A DNA stretch of 64,000 bases. Origin: NZ13-RE01 sp964612975 (GTDB lineage Bacteria > Dictyoglomota > Dictyoglomia > Dictyoglomales > Dictyoglomaceae). Both the position numbers and the translations under genes were made by a program. Shown piece after piece: positions 34,142 to 42,633 of this stretch (positions are counted from its first letter, which is position 1; each line of letters starts with the position of its first letter). Location: NCBI GenBank assembly GCA_964612975.1, contig CAZTGC010000006.1:1-64000 (forward strand), read 5' to 3'. The notes beneath the pieces are model-generated. The model had not been told where the DNA came from. It was given only the letters and a program-made list of their open reading frames with translations, and did not search any database.

Positions 34142-35854
34142 TTAGTGACTAAACTTTTCTTCTGACAATTTAAACATTCTCTTCCAAAATAATCTATTTA
34201 TTAAAACAACCATCATAGCCATAGTCAAAGTTGATCCTGCAAGAAGAGCATTGTTCCCTATAGAAGAGGCTTCTGTAATTAATGCCCCAAGTCCCATTGT
34301 TTTTATTACTCTATTACCAAAAACTATATATTCTGAAACAATACTTGCATTAAAAGCCCCACCCATAGCAGTTATACCACCCGTCACAAGGTAGGGAAAT
34401 ATGCATGGAAAAATTAGAATTCTCCACTTCTCCAATTTTTTTATTCCCACCAAATTTGAAACCTCTAAAAGATCCTTAGGAATGGAGATAGCTCCTGCAA
34501 TTATATTAAAAAGAAGATACCATTGGGTTCCTAACATCATTAATAAAATGCTTGCGATATTTAATCCCCCAGAAATATTTATTAAAAAGATTAAAATTAT
34601 TGGAAAAATTGCAGTAGCTGGAATTGATGCTAAAATTTGGACAATAGGCTGAACAATCTTTGTTAGTTTAGGATTTGTTCCAACCTTTACCCCTATAGGT
34701 AAAGTCCAGAGAAGTCCTATTATCATTGCAATATTTACCCTTAAAAAGGTGATTAGAGCGGAAAGTAATATAATTTTCCAGTTTTTAAAAGAAAGTTTAA
34801 AAATTAAAGAACCTAATCCAAAAACTCCCCTTAAAATCAATAATATTATTACAGCTATTATAAAACCATTAAATACTCTTCCAAAATTAGAGGAAAAGGA
34901 TGAAACTTTAGTTCTTTTATATTTTTCCACAAAATATTGGTTAACCTTTTCTCTTAGAGGAGAGCCAAATTTCTCTCTCATAAAATTCAATATTTGAGAT
35001 CTTCTATACCAAAGAAGAATTGTAGATTCGTAACTCTCTCCACTTTCTGTAAACTCAAATTTAAACTTCTGGGACCAGGCTATTAAAGGCCTCCAAATCA
35101 ATTGATCAATAAGTATAATCATCAATATGAGAGAAAAAAGACCCAAAAGAATTTTAGAAATATCCCCTTTAATGGAAGCAAAGGAAAGATAAGAGCCAAT
35201 TCCAGGGAGTATAAAGTTCTGATTAGTAATTGTAAACATTTCGCAAGCCATTAAAAAGAACCAACCGCCTGCTACAGACATAATACTATTCCATAAAAGC
35301 CCTATTGCTGAGTAGGGAAGTTCTAAATGCCAAAATCTTTGCCATGGATTAAGCCTCATAATTTGAGCTGCTTCTCTTAAGTCTTTTGGAATTGAGATTA
35401 AAGAGTGGTAAAAACTAAAAACCATATTCCAAACTTGTCCAGTAAATATAAGAATTATAGAAGTTATTTCTAAACCTATCTGAGAACCAGGGAATAAAGC
35501 TAATACTGCCATAAAAACAGGAGGTAGAAAGGATAATACAGGAATAGATTGTAATATATCTAATAAAGGAATAAGAATTTTTTCTAATTTTTTATTATAT
35601 GCAGCAGTATAACCATAAACTAAAGTGAATATAAAAGATAGAATATAAGCAAGGATTGCTCTAATTAAAGAATATAATGAATAAAGAGGAAGCTTTGATG
35701 GGGAAAGATCAAAGGAAAGAGGTTCATAGGGTCTCGTATAATAAGTATTTAAAGAGGAAATTGCATATATGATACTTCCAATAAAGAGAAGTATCAATAT
35801 ATCTCCAATGGAAAATTTTCGATATGAAATAGGAGACCAGGTTATCCTCTTCAT
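34142..35854 (-). CDS. fused double ABC permease (NitT/TauT type)
   Basis: 570 residues made of two BPD_transp_1 permease domains in tandem (about 60-265 and 355-560), each with an EAA-like loop: DLREAAQIMRLNPWQRF in the first half and DLLEVSNLVGIKKLEKW in the second. The fusion supplies both membrane halves of one importer with the downstream ATPase. The gene is preceded by a long folded leader, and its own Shine-Dalgarno lies inside a perfect 10-bp stem (35831-35869). Translation is therefore very likely controlled. The lack of a binding protein nearby is unusual. Confidence 0.88.
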   Translation of the reverse strand: MKRITWSPISYRKFSIGDILILLFIGSIIYAISSLNTYYTRPYEPLSFDLSPSKLPLYSLYSLIRAILAYILSFIFTLVYGYTAAYNKKLEKILIPLLDILQSIPVLSFLPPVFMAVLALFPGSQIGLEITSIILIFTGQVWNMVFSFYHSLISIPKDLREAAQIMRLNPWQRFWHLELPYSAIGLLWNSIMSVAGGWFFLMACEMFTITNQNFILPGIGSYLSFASIKGDISKILLGLFSLILMIILIDQLIWRPLIAWSQKFKFEFTESGESYESTILLWYRRSQILNFMREKFGSPLREKVNQYFVEKYKRTKVSSFSSNFGRVFNGFIIAVIILLILRGVFGLGSLIFKLSFKNWKIILLSALITFLRVNIAMIIGLLWTLPIGVKVGTNPKLTKIVQPIVQILASIPATAIFPIILIFLINISGGLNIASILLMMLGTQWYLLFNIIAGAISIPKDLLEVSNLVGIKKLEKWRILIFPCIFPYLVTGGITAMGGAFNASIVSEYIVFGNRVIKTMGLGALITEASSIGNNALLAGSTLTMAMMVVLINRLFWKRMFKLSEEKFSH

Positions 35855-35869
35855 AATCTCTGGTCTCCT
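35831..35869 (-). promoter_or_regulatory. Shine-Dalgarno-sequestering hairpin at the permease start
   Basis: In the minus-strand RNA AGGAGACCAG (35869-35860) pairs perfectly with CTGGTCTCCT (35840-35831). The AGGAG ribosome site is inside the 5' arm, and the ATG (35854-35852) is in the 19-nt loop. The 3' arm is inside the coding sequence. Confidence 0.8.
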
Positions 35870-35895
35870 TCTTTTGGCAATTTAAAATTATATAT

Positions 35896-36017
35896 GGGAG
35901 AAAGCCTAATAAATTCCATCTTCTTATTTTATCTCCTTTCCTTGTATTTTTACATAAGAAGATAAATCTCGGCACCTGTTCACCTTCTTTAGTACTCATA
36001 AAGTTAAGCCTTCTCCC
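35896..36017 (-). promoter_or_regulatory. candidate cis-regulatory RNA (possible riboswitch aptamer)
   Basis: In the minus-strand leader GGGAGAAGGCUUAA (36017-36004) pairs with UUAGGCUUUCUCCC (35909-35896): 14 consecutive pairs, two of them G-U, enclosing 94 nt. Inside, AUCUUCUUAU (35963-35954) pairs perfectly with AUAAGAAGAU (35927-35918). A 5-bp stem CUUUA/UAAAG follows the first arm. The unpaired GGUGAACAGGUGCCGAGA segment would be the junction. I cannot match it to a known riboswitch class. Confidence 0.65.
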
Positions 36018-36046
36018 TCCTTTCTTTTTTCAATCTTCTACCTCTT

Positions 36047-36075
36047 AATATAATCCTCTTAAAATTAAGTGTCAA
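36047..36075 (-). promoter_or_regulatory. promoter of the ABC-permease leader
   Basis: Perfect TTGACA (36075-36070) and TATATT (36052-36047) are 17 bp apart on the minus strand. Transcription would start near 36040, giving a leader of about 185 nt before the permease ATG. Confidence 0.75.
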
Positions 36076-36124
36076 TTAAAATTTATAAAATGAGGTATAA
36101 TATCTTAAAGAAAGGAGAAAAAAT

Positions 36125-38749
36125 ATGGCAGATAAACTTTATTTAGCTTTTGTCTGGCACATGCATCAGCCCTATTATAAAGATAATCAGAAGAATATTT
36201 ATCTTTTTCCATGGGTGAGGCTTCATGCCATCAAAAATTACTATAATATGGCAAGTATACTTAAAGAATTTCCCAAGATAAAACAAACCTTTAATTTTGT
36301 TCCTTCTCTTATTCTTCAGTTAGAAGATTATATATATAACAACGTAAAGGATTTATGGCTTGAAAAAACCCTTATTCCTGCAGGAGATTTATCTGAAGAA
36401 GATAAAAAATTCATTATTGATAAATTTTTCTGGATTAACTTAGAGAAAAAAGTTTTAATACACCCAAGATATAGGGAGTTATGGGAGAAAAAACAAAGAA
36501 AAGAAGGATATAATGTTCAGGACTTTTTAGACTTACAAGTCCTCTATAATCTCGCTTGGTTTGATCCTGAATATAGAGAAAAAGACAATTTTTTAAAAAA
36601 GCTTTGGAAAAAGGAAAAGTTTTATTCTGAAGGAGAAAAGTATGAGGTTATAAAAAAACAAAGAGAAATTATGAAGAAAATTATTCCTTTATACAAGGAA
36701 TTGCAAGATCAAGGACAGATTGAGATTATCTTCTCTCCTCTTTTTCATCCCATTTTACCTCTTTTATATGATACTAATTTCGCGAAAAGATCTACTCCAG
36801 ACATTCCTTTGCCATCTTTCCCCTTTCGCTATCCTCAAGACGTGAAAGAACAAATTAAATTAGGAATTGAAGTATATGAAAAACACTTTGGTAAATTTCC
36901 AAAGGGAATGTGGCCTTCTGAACAAGCAGTAAGTCCAGAAATTATTGAGCTTTCCTCCGATTTTAATATTCAATGGATAATAAGTGATGAGAAAATATTA
37001 TTTAGCACTATAAACAAAGAAATTATAAGAGACTCTGATGGTTACATGATAAAACCTGAAATTCTTTATAAACCCTATAGAGTAAATATAGGTAAATCTA
37101 TTAATATTATCTTTCGAGATGCCCTTCTTTCTGACAAAATTGGATTCGTATATATGCACTACCCCTCAAAAGATGCAGCAATGGACCTTTACAACAGAAT
37201 TCTAAATATAAAGAATAGATTACCTAAGAACTATCCTTATCTTTTAACCATTGCCTTAGATGGAGAAAATTGCTGGGAGTATTATGATAATGATGGAAGA
37301 GATTTTTTAAGAAATCTTTATACTTTATTATCTGAAAATCAAGAGATTGAGACAGTGAAAGTAGGAGAATATCTTGAAGAATACCCACCAAAAGATAATC
37401 TCTATCATCTATACACAGGATCATGGATAGAAGGAAATTTATCCACATGGATAGGGGAAAAAGAAGAGAACATTGCTTGGAATTATTTAAGAATGGTAAG
37501 GGATTTTGTGGAGGAAAAAATAAAGAAAGATCCTGAAATTAGGCATAAAATTGACTGGATTTCCTTGTATGCAGGAGAAGGAAGTGACTGGTTTTGGTGG
37601 TTTGGAGATGATCAAGATTCAGGGAGAGACGAAATTTTTGATTATATTTTTAGACTTCATTTGAAAAATGTTTATCTTTCCATCAAAGAAGATCCACCTT
37701 ATTTCCTCGATGTTCCCATTGTTATTAAAAAGCCCATATGGATTGAAAAGGAACCTTTAGTTATGACCCCAAACATTGATGGAGCATTATCTTCCGAAGA
37801 GGAGTGGAAAGATGCTTCTTTAAATTTAACAAAAGAAAAAGGAAGAATTATCAAGGGAATTTATTATACCTACGATTTAGATAATTTTTACCTAAGAATA
37901 GATTCAAATATTTCTCCTTTAGAATTACTCCATCAAGGATTCTATATTGATATTTATTTTTCCCATCCCCAATCAACTGCAAGAAATATTTTCACAAGAG
38001 GTGAAAAAAGAATCTTAGGTTATCCTCTAGCTTTAAATATAAGAATAAAAAATGAAAGGAAATATGAACTATGGAAAGCAATTGGTGAAGAAAAATGGAG
38101 ATTAATAGAGAGATTAGATAAAATCAAGGTCAAGGATATATTTGAGCTTATAATACCCTTTAACTACTTTGAGGGAAGAAAAGGTGAGAAAATCTGTTTT
38201 TCCCTTGATATTTTAAAGGATGAAAATATTGTTGAAGTATTTCCAAAAGAAGAGGGATTTAATTTTATTATTCCTGGACTACTTGAGGAGATTTTTACGA
38301 AAGTAGTTAGAGCTCAAAAAAGTAACTTAAATTTTAATCTATTTATCACTTCTTTTCTTATTCCAAATAGAATAAAACTTCATCATGCCTACTCTAAGAT
38401 TATCCTAACTCATGAGAAAAACCTTGAAGAAAGCGAAACGAAAATGCTTCATGGGTTAATTATTAAAAAATATTTATCCCTCGAAGATTTTTGGCTTATT
38501 CTTCAAGGAATAAGAGAGTTGAGGAGATTTTCCTTGGGGAATTATCAAATAAACTTTGGACTAAAAATGGTTGAGAAAAATGACAAAGGTTATATCTTAG
38601 TTCCCAGAGACTCATTAAGATCCTTCTTATATATTTATTTTTCTCAGCAAAAGCTTGAAGTTTTTCAAAAATTTTTAGAAATTTTAGGTCGGATTCCCAG
38701 TGGAAAAGAGGATATCTGTTTGGGGGCTATTGAGATTATTGGATTATAG
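36125..38749 (+). CDS. GH57 glycoside hydrolase (alpha-amylase/amylopullulanase type) with C-terminal sugar-binding-like domain
   Basis: 874 residues. The N-terminal GH57 barrel begins with WHMHQPYY, has the nucleophile region GMWPSEQ (Glu266) and the acid/base region ALDGENCWEYY (Asp379). GH57 enzymes cleave alpha-glucans with retention. Residues about 555-715 resemble a DOMON/CBM9-like beta-sandwich (NIDGALSSEEEWKDA, DLDNFYLRID), often found attached to amylopullulanases. There is no signal peptide, so it may work in the cytoplasm on glycogen or imported dextrins. A TATAAT box at 36096-36101 and an AAAGGAG site precede the ATG. The end overlaps the start of the endonuclease V gene by up to 50 bp. 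Confidence 0.88.
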   Translation: MADKLYLAFVWHMHQPYYKDNQKNIYLFPWVRLHAIKNYYNMASILKEFPKIKQTFNFVPSLILQLEDYIYNNVKDLWLEKTLIPAGDLSEEDKKFIIDKFFWINLEKKVLIHPRYRELWEKKQRKEGYNVQDFLDLQVLYNLAWFDPEYREKDNFLKKLWKKEKFYSEGEKYEVIKKQREIMKKIIPLYKELQDQGQIEIIFSPLFHPILPLLYDTNFAKRSTPDIPLPSFPFRYPQDVKEQIKLGIEVYEKHFGKFPKGMWPSEQAVSPEIIELSSDFNIQWIISDEKILFSTINKEIIRDSDGYMIKPEILYKPYRVNIGKSINIIFRDALLSDKIGFVYMHYPSKDAAMDLYNRILNIKNRLPKNYPYLLTIALDGENCWEYYDNDGRDFLRNLYTLLSENQEIETVKVGEYLEEYPPKDNLYHLYTGSWIEGNLSTWIGEKEENIAWNYLRMVRDFVEEKIKKDPEIRHKIDWISLYAGEGSDWFWWFGDDQDSGRDEIFDYIFRLHLKNVYLSIKEDPPYFLDVPIVIKKPIWIEKEPLVMTPNIDGALSSEEEWKDASLNLTKEKGRIIKGIYYTYDLDNFYLRIDSNISPLELLHQGFYIDIYFSHPQSTARNIFTRGEKRILGYPLALNIRIKNERKYELWKAIGEEKWRLIERLDKIKVKDIFELIIPFNYFEGRKGEKICFSLDILKDENIVEVFPKEEGFNFIIPGLLEEIFTKVVRAQKSNLNFNLFITSFLIPNRIKLHHAYSKIILTHEKNLEESETKMLHGLIIKKYLSLEDFWLILQGIRELRRFSLGNYQINFGLKMVEKNDKGYILVPRDSLRSFLYIYFSQQKLEVFQKFLEILGRIPSGKEDICLGAIEIIGL

Positions 38750-39422
38750 GAAGTATTTTGAATTTAAAGATGTAGAAAGTGCAAAGAGATTACAGGAAAT
38801 TTTAGCAAGGAAAATAATTCTTAATGATGGATTTGAAAAGATTAATTTAATTGGAGGAGTTGATACATCTTATTCAGAGAAAGAAGATAAAATATTAGGA
38901 GTTATTGTGGTTTTAGATTTTAGGACCTTAAATATAGAAGAAATTTCCTTTGCTTTTTCCAATGAGATTTTTCCGTATACACCAACATTCTTAAGCTTTA
39001 GAGAGGGATTAGTTATTATAAATGCATGGGAGAAATTAAAAAATAAACCTGATTTAATGATAGTAGATGGACAGGGATACGCCCATCCAAGAAATTTAGG
39101 AATAGCCTCTCACATAGGAGTAGTCTTGAATATTCCTACAATTGGTTGTGCTAAAAAACCATTGGTGGGGAAATTTAAAGAACCAGGATTAAATAAGGGT
39201 GATTGGGAATCTATGTATTACAATAATAAAAAAGTGGGAATTGTTTTAAGAACAAAGTACAATACAAAACCCCTTTTTATATCTCCAGGACATAAAGTCT
39301 CCTTTGAAACAGCTATAGATATTATTTTAAAAACCTCAACAAGTTATAGATTTCCAGAACCTATAAGACTTGCTCACCATTATAGTAAAATAGGACGACT
39401 AAAGTTTGAAGAAGAAAGATAA
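38700..39422 (+). CDS. nfi: endonuclease V (deaminated-base repair)
   Basis: Nicks DNA near deoxyinosine and other deaminated bases, which form quickly at high temperature. The metal-binding aspartates are in GGVDTSYS and LMIVDGQGYAHPR, followed by the family motif GCAKKPLVGK. The longest frame starts at a GTG inside the GH57 gene with a poor ribosome site; TTG codons at 38730 or 38739 are alternatives and would give 230 or 227 residues. The 3' end overlaps DUF763 by 24 bp in convergent orientation. Confidence 0.93.
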   Translation: MEKRISVWGLLRLLDYRKYFEFKDVESAKRLQEILARKIILNDGFEKINLIGGVDTSYSEKEDKILGVIVVLDFRTLNIEEISFAFSNEIFPYTPTFLSFREGLVIINAWEKLKNKPDLMIVDGQGYAHPRNLGIASHIGVVLNIPTIGCAKKPLVGKFKEPGLNKGDWESMYYNNKKVGIVLRTKYNTKPLFISPGHKVSFETAIDIILKTSTSYRFPEPIRLAHHYSKIGRLKFEEER

Positions 39423-40472
39423 CCTTTTTAGAGCTTCAATCTCCTCTCTTCTTCCCAATTGGGCCTTCCTAATTGCCTTTCCTAAAATCTCAATAGATTT
39501 ATCATAAATCTTTTTATCAACAGTATAAGGATAGCCATCCTTTCCTCCATGAGCAAAACTAAACCTTGCAGGATCCTTTAGACTCCCAGGCTTTCCATAA
39601 ACCAATTCGCTTATTAAAACCAATGCCCTTAAGGTCTTTGCCCCAACACCTTCATATAATAAAAGATCTTGAAAACTTTTTGGAGGATTTTCATAGGTTT
39701 TTAATAATATAGATTTTAAATTTTGGGGTTTAATTTCCTTAAGGGTTATAGGATGGTGAGAGGGAAGTTTTAAAGATACCTTCTCCCATAAAGATAAGAC
39801 CTTCTTAGGATCTTCTGATGCTATGGAAGTAATTACTTCTTGAGCTGGTTTACTTTCTTTCGCTACTAAATTTAAAACAACCTTTTCTATTCTCTCTGAA
39901 ATTATTCCCTTATGAGGCTCTTCAACAAAACTTCTTACTTCTTCTCCAAGCCAATGATATCTCCTTGCATATCTCGTTTCTTCATTCATTCCCTGCTGTA
40001 TCACACACCAATTATCATCCTTTGTAAAAATTAAAAGATGATGATATAGTTGATACCCATCTTGTAATGCATTGTTATCAACCCTTGCCACCAATCTACT
40101 TATATTTATCCATTTCTCAGGATCAAAACCCATTTTATCTGCAATAATTCTTATCTCCTCTGGAGTCTTTAGTGCAGTTTTCCCTTTTCCTCCAACTATA
40201 AATAAACCTAAATCCTTATACAGTTCTCCTAATCCCTCCTTCAATGCTCCTCCAGTAGTAGTGGTAAGCCCAGAAGAATGCCAATCAAAACCTAATACAC
40301 ATCCCAATGCTTGAAACCAATAGGGATCCGATAAATTCCTTAAAAGATCCTTTATTCTTCCTTCGAGAGCAAAAAGAAGAATAATTTCCTTTGCAAGCTT
40401 TTTCATTCTTTGAAAAAGCCAATAGGGTGCTTTACCTGAATGGAGTGGAAGATCTGCAAATTTCCTTTCCAT
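39399..40472 (-). CDS. DUF763 family protein
   Basis: 357 residues of the DUF763 family, found in archaea and thermophilic bacteria and without an assigned reaction. It begins with the conserved FADLPLHSGKAPYWLF. Its centre has the RYHW and conserved histidine segments. Residues about 275-300 (LLYEGVGAKTLRALVLI) read as a helix-hairpin-helix, a common DNA-binding element. The neighbouring endonuclease V suggests a DNA repair connection, but the two genes are convergent, not co-transcribed. Confidence 0.85.
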   Translation of the reverse strand: MERKFADLPLHSGKAPYWLFQRMKKLAKEIILLFALEGRIKDLLRNLSDPYWFQALGCVLGFDWHSSGLTTTTGGALKEGLGELYKDLGLFIVGGKGKTALKTPEEIRIIADKMGFDPEKWINISRLVARVDNNALQDGYQLYHHLLIFTKDDNWCVIQQGMNEETRYARRYHWLGEEVRSFVEEPHKGIISERIEKVVLNLVAKESKPAQEVITSIASEDPKKVLSLWEKVSLKLPSHHPITLKEIKPQNLKSILLKTYENPPKSFQDLLLYEGVGAKTLRALVLISELVYGKPGSLKDPARFSFAHGGKDGYPYTVDKKIYDKSIEILGKAIRKAQLGRREEIEALKRLSFFFKL

Positions 40473-40485
40473 AATTTTTTATTTT

Positions 40486-40505
40486 TAGTATAATTATACT
40501 ATAAT
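40486..40505. promoter_or_regulatory. palindromic divergent -10 region between DUF763 and DUF192
   Basis: A 16-bp perfect palindrome TAGTATAATTATACTA (40486-40501) offers TATAAT on both strands, and a further TATAAT lies at 40500-40505. The intergenic region is only 63 bp, so both genes probably start here. Clear -35 boxes are not seen. Confidence 0.45.
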
Positions 40506-40535
40506 CTCGAATCTAAAAAATTAAAGGAGATAAGC

Positions 40536-41009
40536 ATGAGAAAGATTTCTTTATTTATTTTATTATTTTCTATTTTCTTTATAATTACTATATTTGGAAA
40601 AGAAAATATCAAAATTCCAAATTTTCCAAAAGGAACTTTAAAAATTTATCAAGGAAATAAAAGCTTGGAAATTCCTATTGAAATTGCAGATAAAGAAGAA
40701 CTTCGCTCTTTCGGTCTAATGTTCAGAAAAGATATTCCTTGGAATTATGGAATGCTTTTTATCTTTGAAAAAGAAGTAAACTATGGATTTTGGATGCAAA
40801 ATACTTATGTTCCTTTGGAAATAGCTTTCATTGACTCCAAAAAAACTATATTTAATATTCAAAAGATGTTTCCCTGTAATGAAGAGCAATGTAAAATCTA
40901 CTATAGCCCAAAACCCTACAAATATGCATTAGAAGTGAAAATGGGATTCTTTAAAAAGTTTGGTTTTAAAGAAGGAGCAAAAATAGAATATTGGAGAAAG
41001 ACCTTTTAA
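40536..41009 (+). CDS. DUF192 family exported protein
   Basis: 157 residues. A signal peptide or N-terminal anchor covers residues 1-20. The rest is a DUF192 domain with the conserved segments LRSFGLMFRKDIPWNYGMLF, FWMQNT and IAFID, and the C-terminal ALEVKMGFFKKFGF. The family is a small beta-rich extracytoplasmic domain of unknown function. The last 44 bp overlap the end of the convergent methylglyoxal synthase gene. Confidence 0.88.
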   Translation: MRKISLFILLFSIFFIITIFGKENIKIPNFPKGTLKIYQGNKSLEIPIEIADKEELRSFGLMFRKDIPWNYGMLFIFEKEVNYGFWMQNTYVPLEIAFIDSKKTIFNIQKMFPCNEEQCKIYYSPKPYKYALEVKMGFFKKFGFKEGAKIEYWRKTF

Positions 41010-41457
41010 GCCTTTCTCTATATGTAGAGTAATCGGGAACTAATCTTTTATATTCTTGCCCCATAAGAGAGGAGGAAATTAAAAAATCAGCAGTAGCTCT
41101 ATTGCATGCAATAGGAATATTCCAGACAATTGCAATTCTAAGAAGAGCTTTTACATCAGGATCATGGGGAAGGGGTTCCAAAGGATCCCAAAAGAAGATA
41201 AGAAAGTCAATTTCTCCTTCTGAAATTTTTGCACCAATTTGTTGGTCTCCTCCCAATGGGCCACTTTGTAGTTTTATAATATTAAGTCCCAGCTCCCTTT
41301 CCAGTAGATCACCTGTTGTTCCAGTAGCATAGAGTTTATGCTTCGAAAGAGTACCCTGATTAAATCGTGCCCATTCTAATAATTCTTGTTTTTTGTTATC
41401 ATGAGCAATTAAGGCAATTCTCTTTTGTATCCCTACAATTATCTCCTTATAATTCAT
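40966..41457 (-). CDS. mgsA: methylglyoxal synthase
   Basis: Converts dihydroxyacetone phosphate to methylglyoxal and phosphate, a bypass used when phosphorylated sugars accumulate. Key parts are IALIAHDNKK, YATGTTGD, SGPLGGDQQIGA (with the catalytic aspartate) and the DPLEPLPHDPDV segment with its histidine. The family usually ends near VPDYSTYRERLK; this protein has about a dozen extra, mostly hydrophobic residues. That part overlaps the DUF192 gene on the other strand. Confidence 0.93.
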   Translation of the reverse strand: MNYKEIIVGIQKRIALIAHDNKKQELLEWARFNQGTLSKHKLYATGTTGDLLERELGLNIIKLQSGPLGGDQQIGAKISEGEIDFLIFFWDPLEPLPHDPDVKALLRIAIVWNIPIACNRATADFLISSSLMGQEYKRLVPDYSTYRERLKRSFSNILFLLLL

Positions 41458-41512
41458 TTTTCACACCTCTTAGTACTAAGTATTCTTAACAAGAAATATT
41501 AAAAAATTTTTA

Positions 41513-41541
41513 TTGTTTTTACAAGATTTTAGTAGTAAAAT
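41513..41541 (+). promoter_or_regulatory. possible promoter of argCJBD
   Basis: TTGTTT (41513-41518) and TAAAAT (41536-41541) are 17 bp apart, about 35 bp before the argC ATG. The boxes are weak matches. I could not recognise a convincing ArgR box in this intergenic region. Confidence 0.35.
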
Positions 41542-41575
41542 TTTAAATTAATTTTTAATGGGTTAGAGGAAAATT

Positions 41576-42619
41576 ATGAAAGTGAAGGTAAGTATATTAG
41601 GTGCTACAGGATATACTGGGGTAGAGCTTGTTAGAATTTTGAAATCCCACCCGAAGGTAGAAATTATCTCATTAACCTCTCAAAGTTATACAGGAAAGCA
41701 CTTTTATGAGGTTTATCCTCACTTTTATGGTTTATTAGACTCTATTTGTGAAGATGAGAAAATAGAAGAAATTATTGAAGGATCTGATTGCATCTTTACT
41801 GCACTCCCCCATGGCCATGCTATTAATATTGCTAAAGAAATTTTTAAAAAAGGAAAAGTTCTTATAGATTTAGGAGCAGACTTTAGAATTAAAGATTATA
41901 GAATCTATGAGGAATGGTACAAAGTAGAACATACTGCTAGGGATCTACTACCATATGCAATCTATGGTCTTTGTGAAATCTATAGAGATAAAATTAAAAA
42001 TTCAAAGATTATTGCAAATCCCGGTTGTTATCCTACAAGTATTATTTTAAGCCTTGCCCCTTTATTAGAGGAAAACTTAATAGAAGAAGAAAATATTATT
42101 GTAGATTCAAAATCAGGGGTATCTGGAGCAGGAAGATCTCTCTCCTTAAGTACCCATTTCTGTGAAGTTAATGAAAGTATAAAGGCTTATAGTATCCCCA
42201 ATCATCGTCATATCCCTGAAATTGAGCAGGAATTAAGTTTTATAGCAAAAAGGGAAGTAAAAGTTTCCTTTACTCCTCATCTTATTCCTATTAATCGTGG
42301 CATTTTAAGTACTATTTATGGAAAATTAAAAAAAATACTCTCTTATGAAGAAATTTTTGATTTATATAAAAATTTTTATAAGAATGAAAAATTCATAAGA
42401 ATATTTCCTAAAGAGATATTACCTAATACCAAAAATGTTATAGGTACTAATTTCTGTGATATAGGTTTTGTATTAGATAAGAGAACTAATAGGATTATAA
42501 TCATCTCCGTTTTAGATAACCTAATAAAAGGAGCCTCAGGCCAAGCTATTCAGAATATGAATATAATATTCGGATTTGAAGAAGATGAAGGTTTGAAAAA
42601 TATAAGTTTTTATCCATAG
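41576..42619 (+). CDS. argC: N-acetyl-gamma-glutamyl-phosphate reductase
   Basis: NADPH-dependent third step of ornithine synthesis. The Rossmann motif GATGYTGVEL lies at 9-18, and the catalytic Cys151 is in NPGCYPT. The substrate-binding HRHIPEIEQ is present. 347 residues. It is the first gene of argC-argJ-argB-argD with spacings of 12-14 bp, a typical arginine operon order. Confidence 0.97.
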   Translation: MKVKVSILGATGYTGVELVRILKSHPKVEIISLTSQSYTGKHFYEVYPHFYGLLDSICEDEKIEEIIEGSDCIFTALPHGHAINIAKEIFKKGKVLIDLGADFRIKDYRIYEEWYKVEHTARDLLPYAIYGLCEIYRDKIKNSKIIANPGCYPTSIILSLAPLLEENLIEEENIIVDSKSGVSGAGRSLSLSTHFCEVNESIKAYSIPNHRHIPEIEQELSFIAKREVKVSFTPHLIPINRGILSTIYGKLKKILSYEEIFDLYKNFYKNEKFIRIFPKEILPNTKNVIGTNFCDIGFVLDKRTNRIIIISVLDNLIKGASGQAIQNMNIIFGFEEDEGLKNISFYP

Positions 42620-42633
42620 AGGAGGAATCTTTC

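Noticed and set aside
35724..35999. 91-codon open frame on minus overlapping the leader and the permease start
   Set aside because: It occupies the structured leader, has no family resemblance, and overlaps the permease in another frame. The stems explain the sequence better.
35896..36017. Known riboswitch classes (TPP, cobalamin, M-box, SAM, lysine, Moco) for the ABC leader
   Set aside because: From memory none of their conserved core motifs can be placed in the junction sequence. An Infernal search would be decisive.
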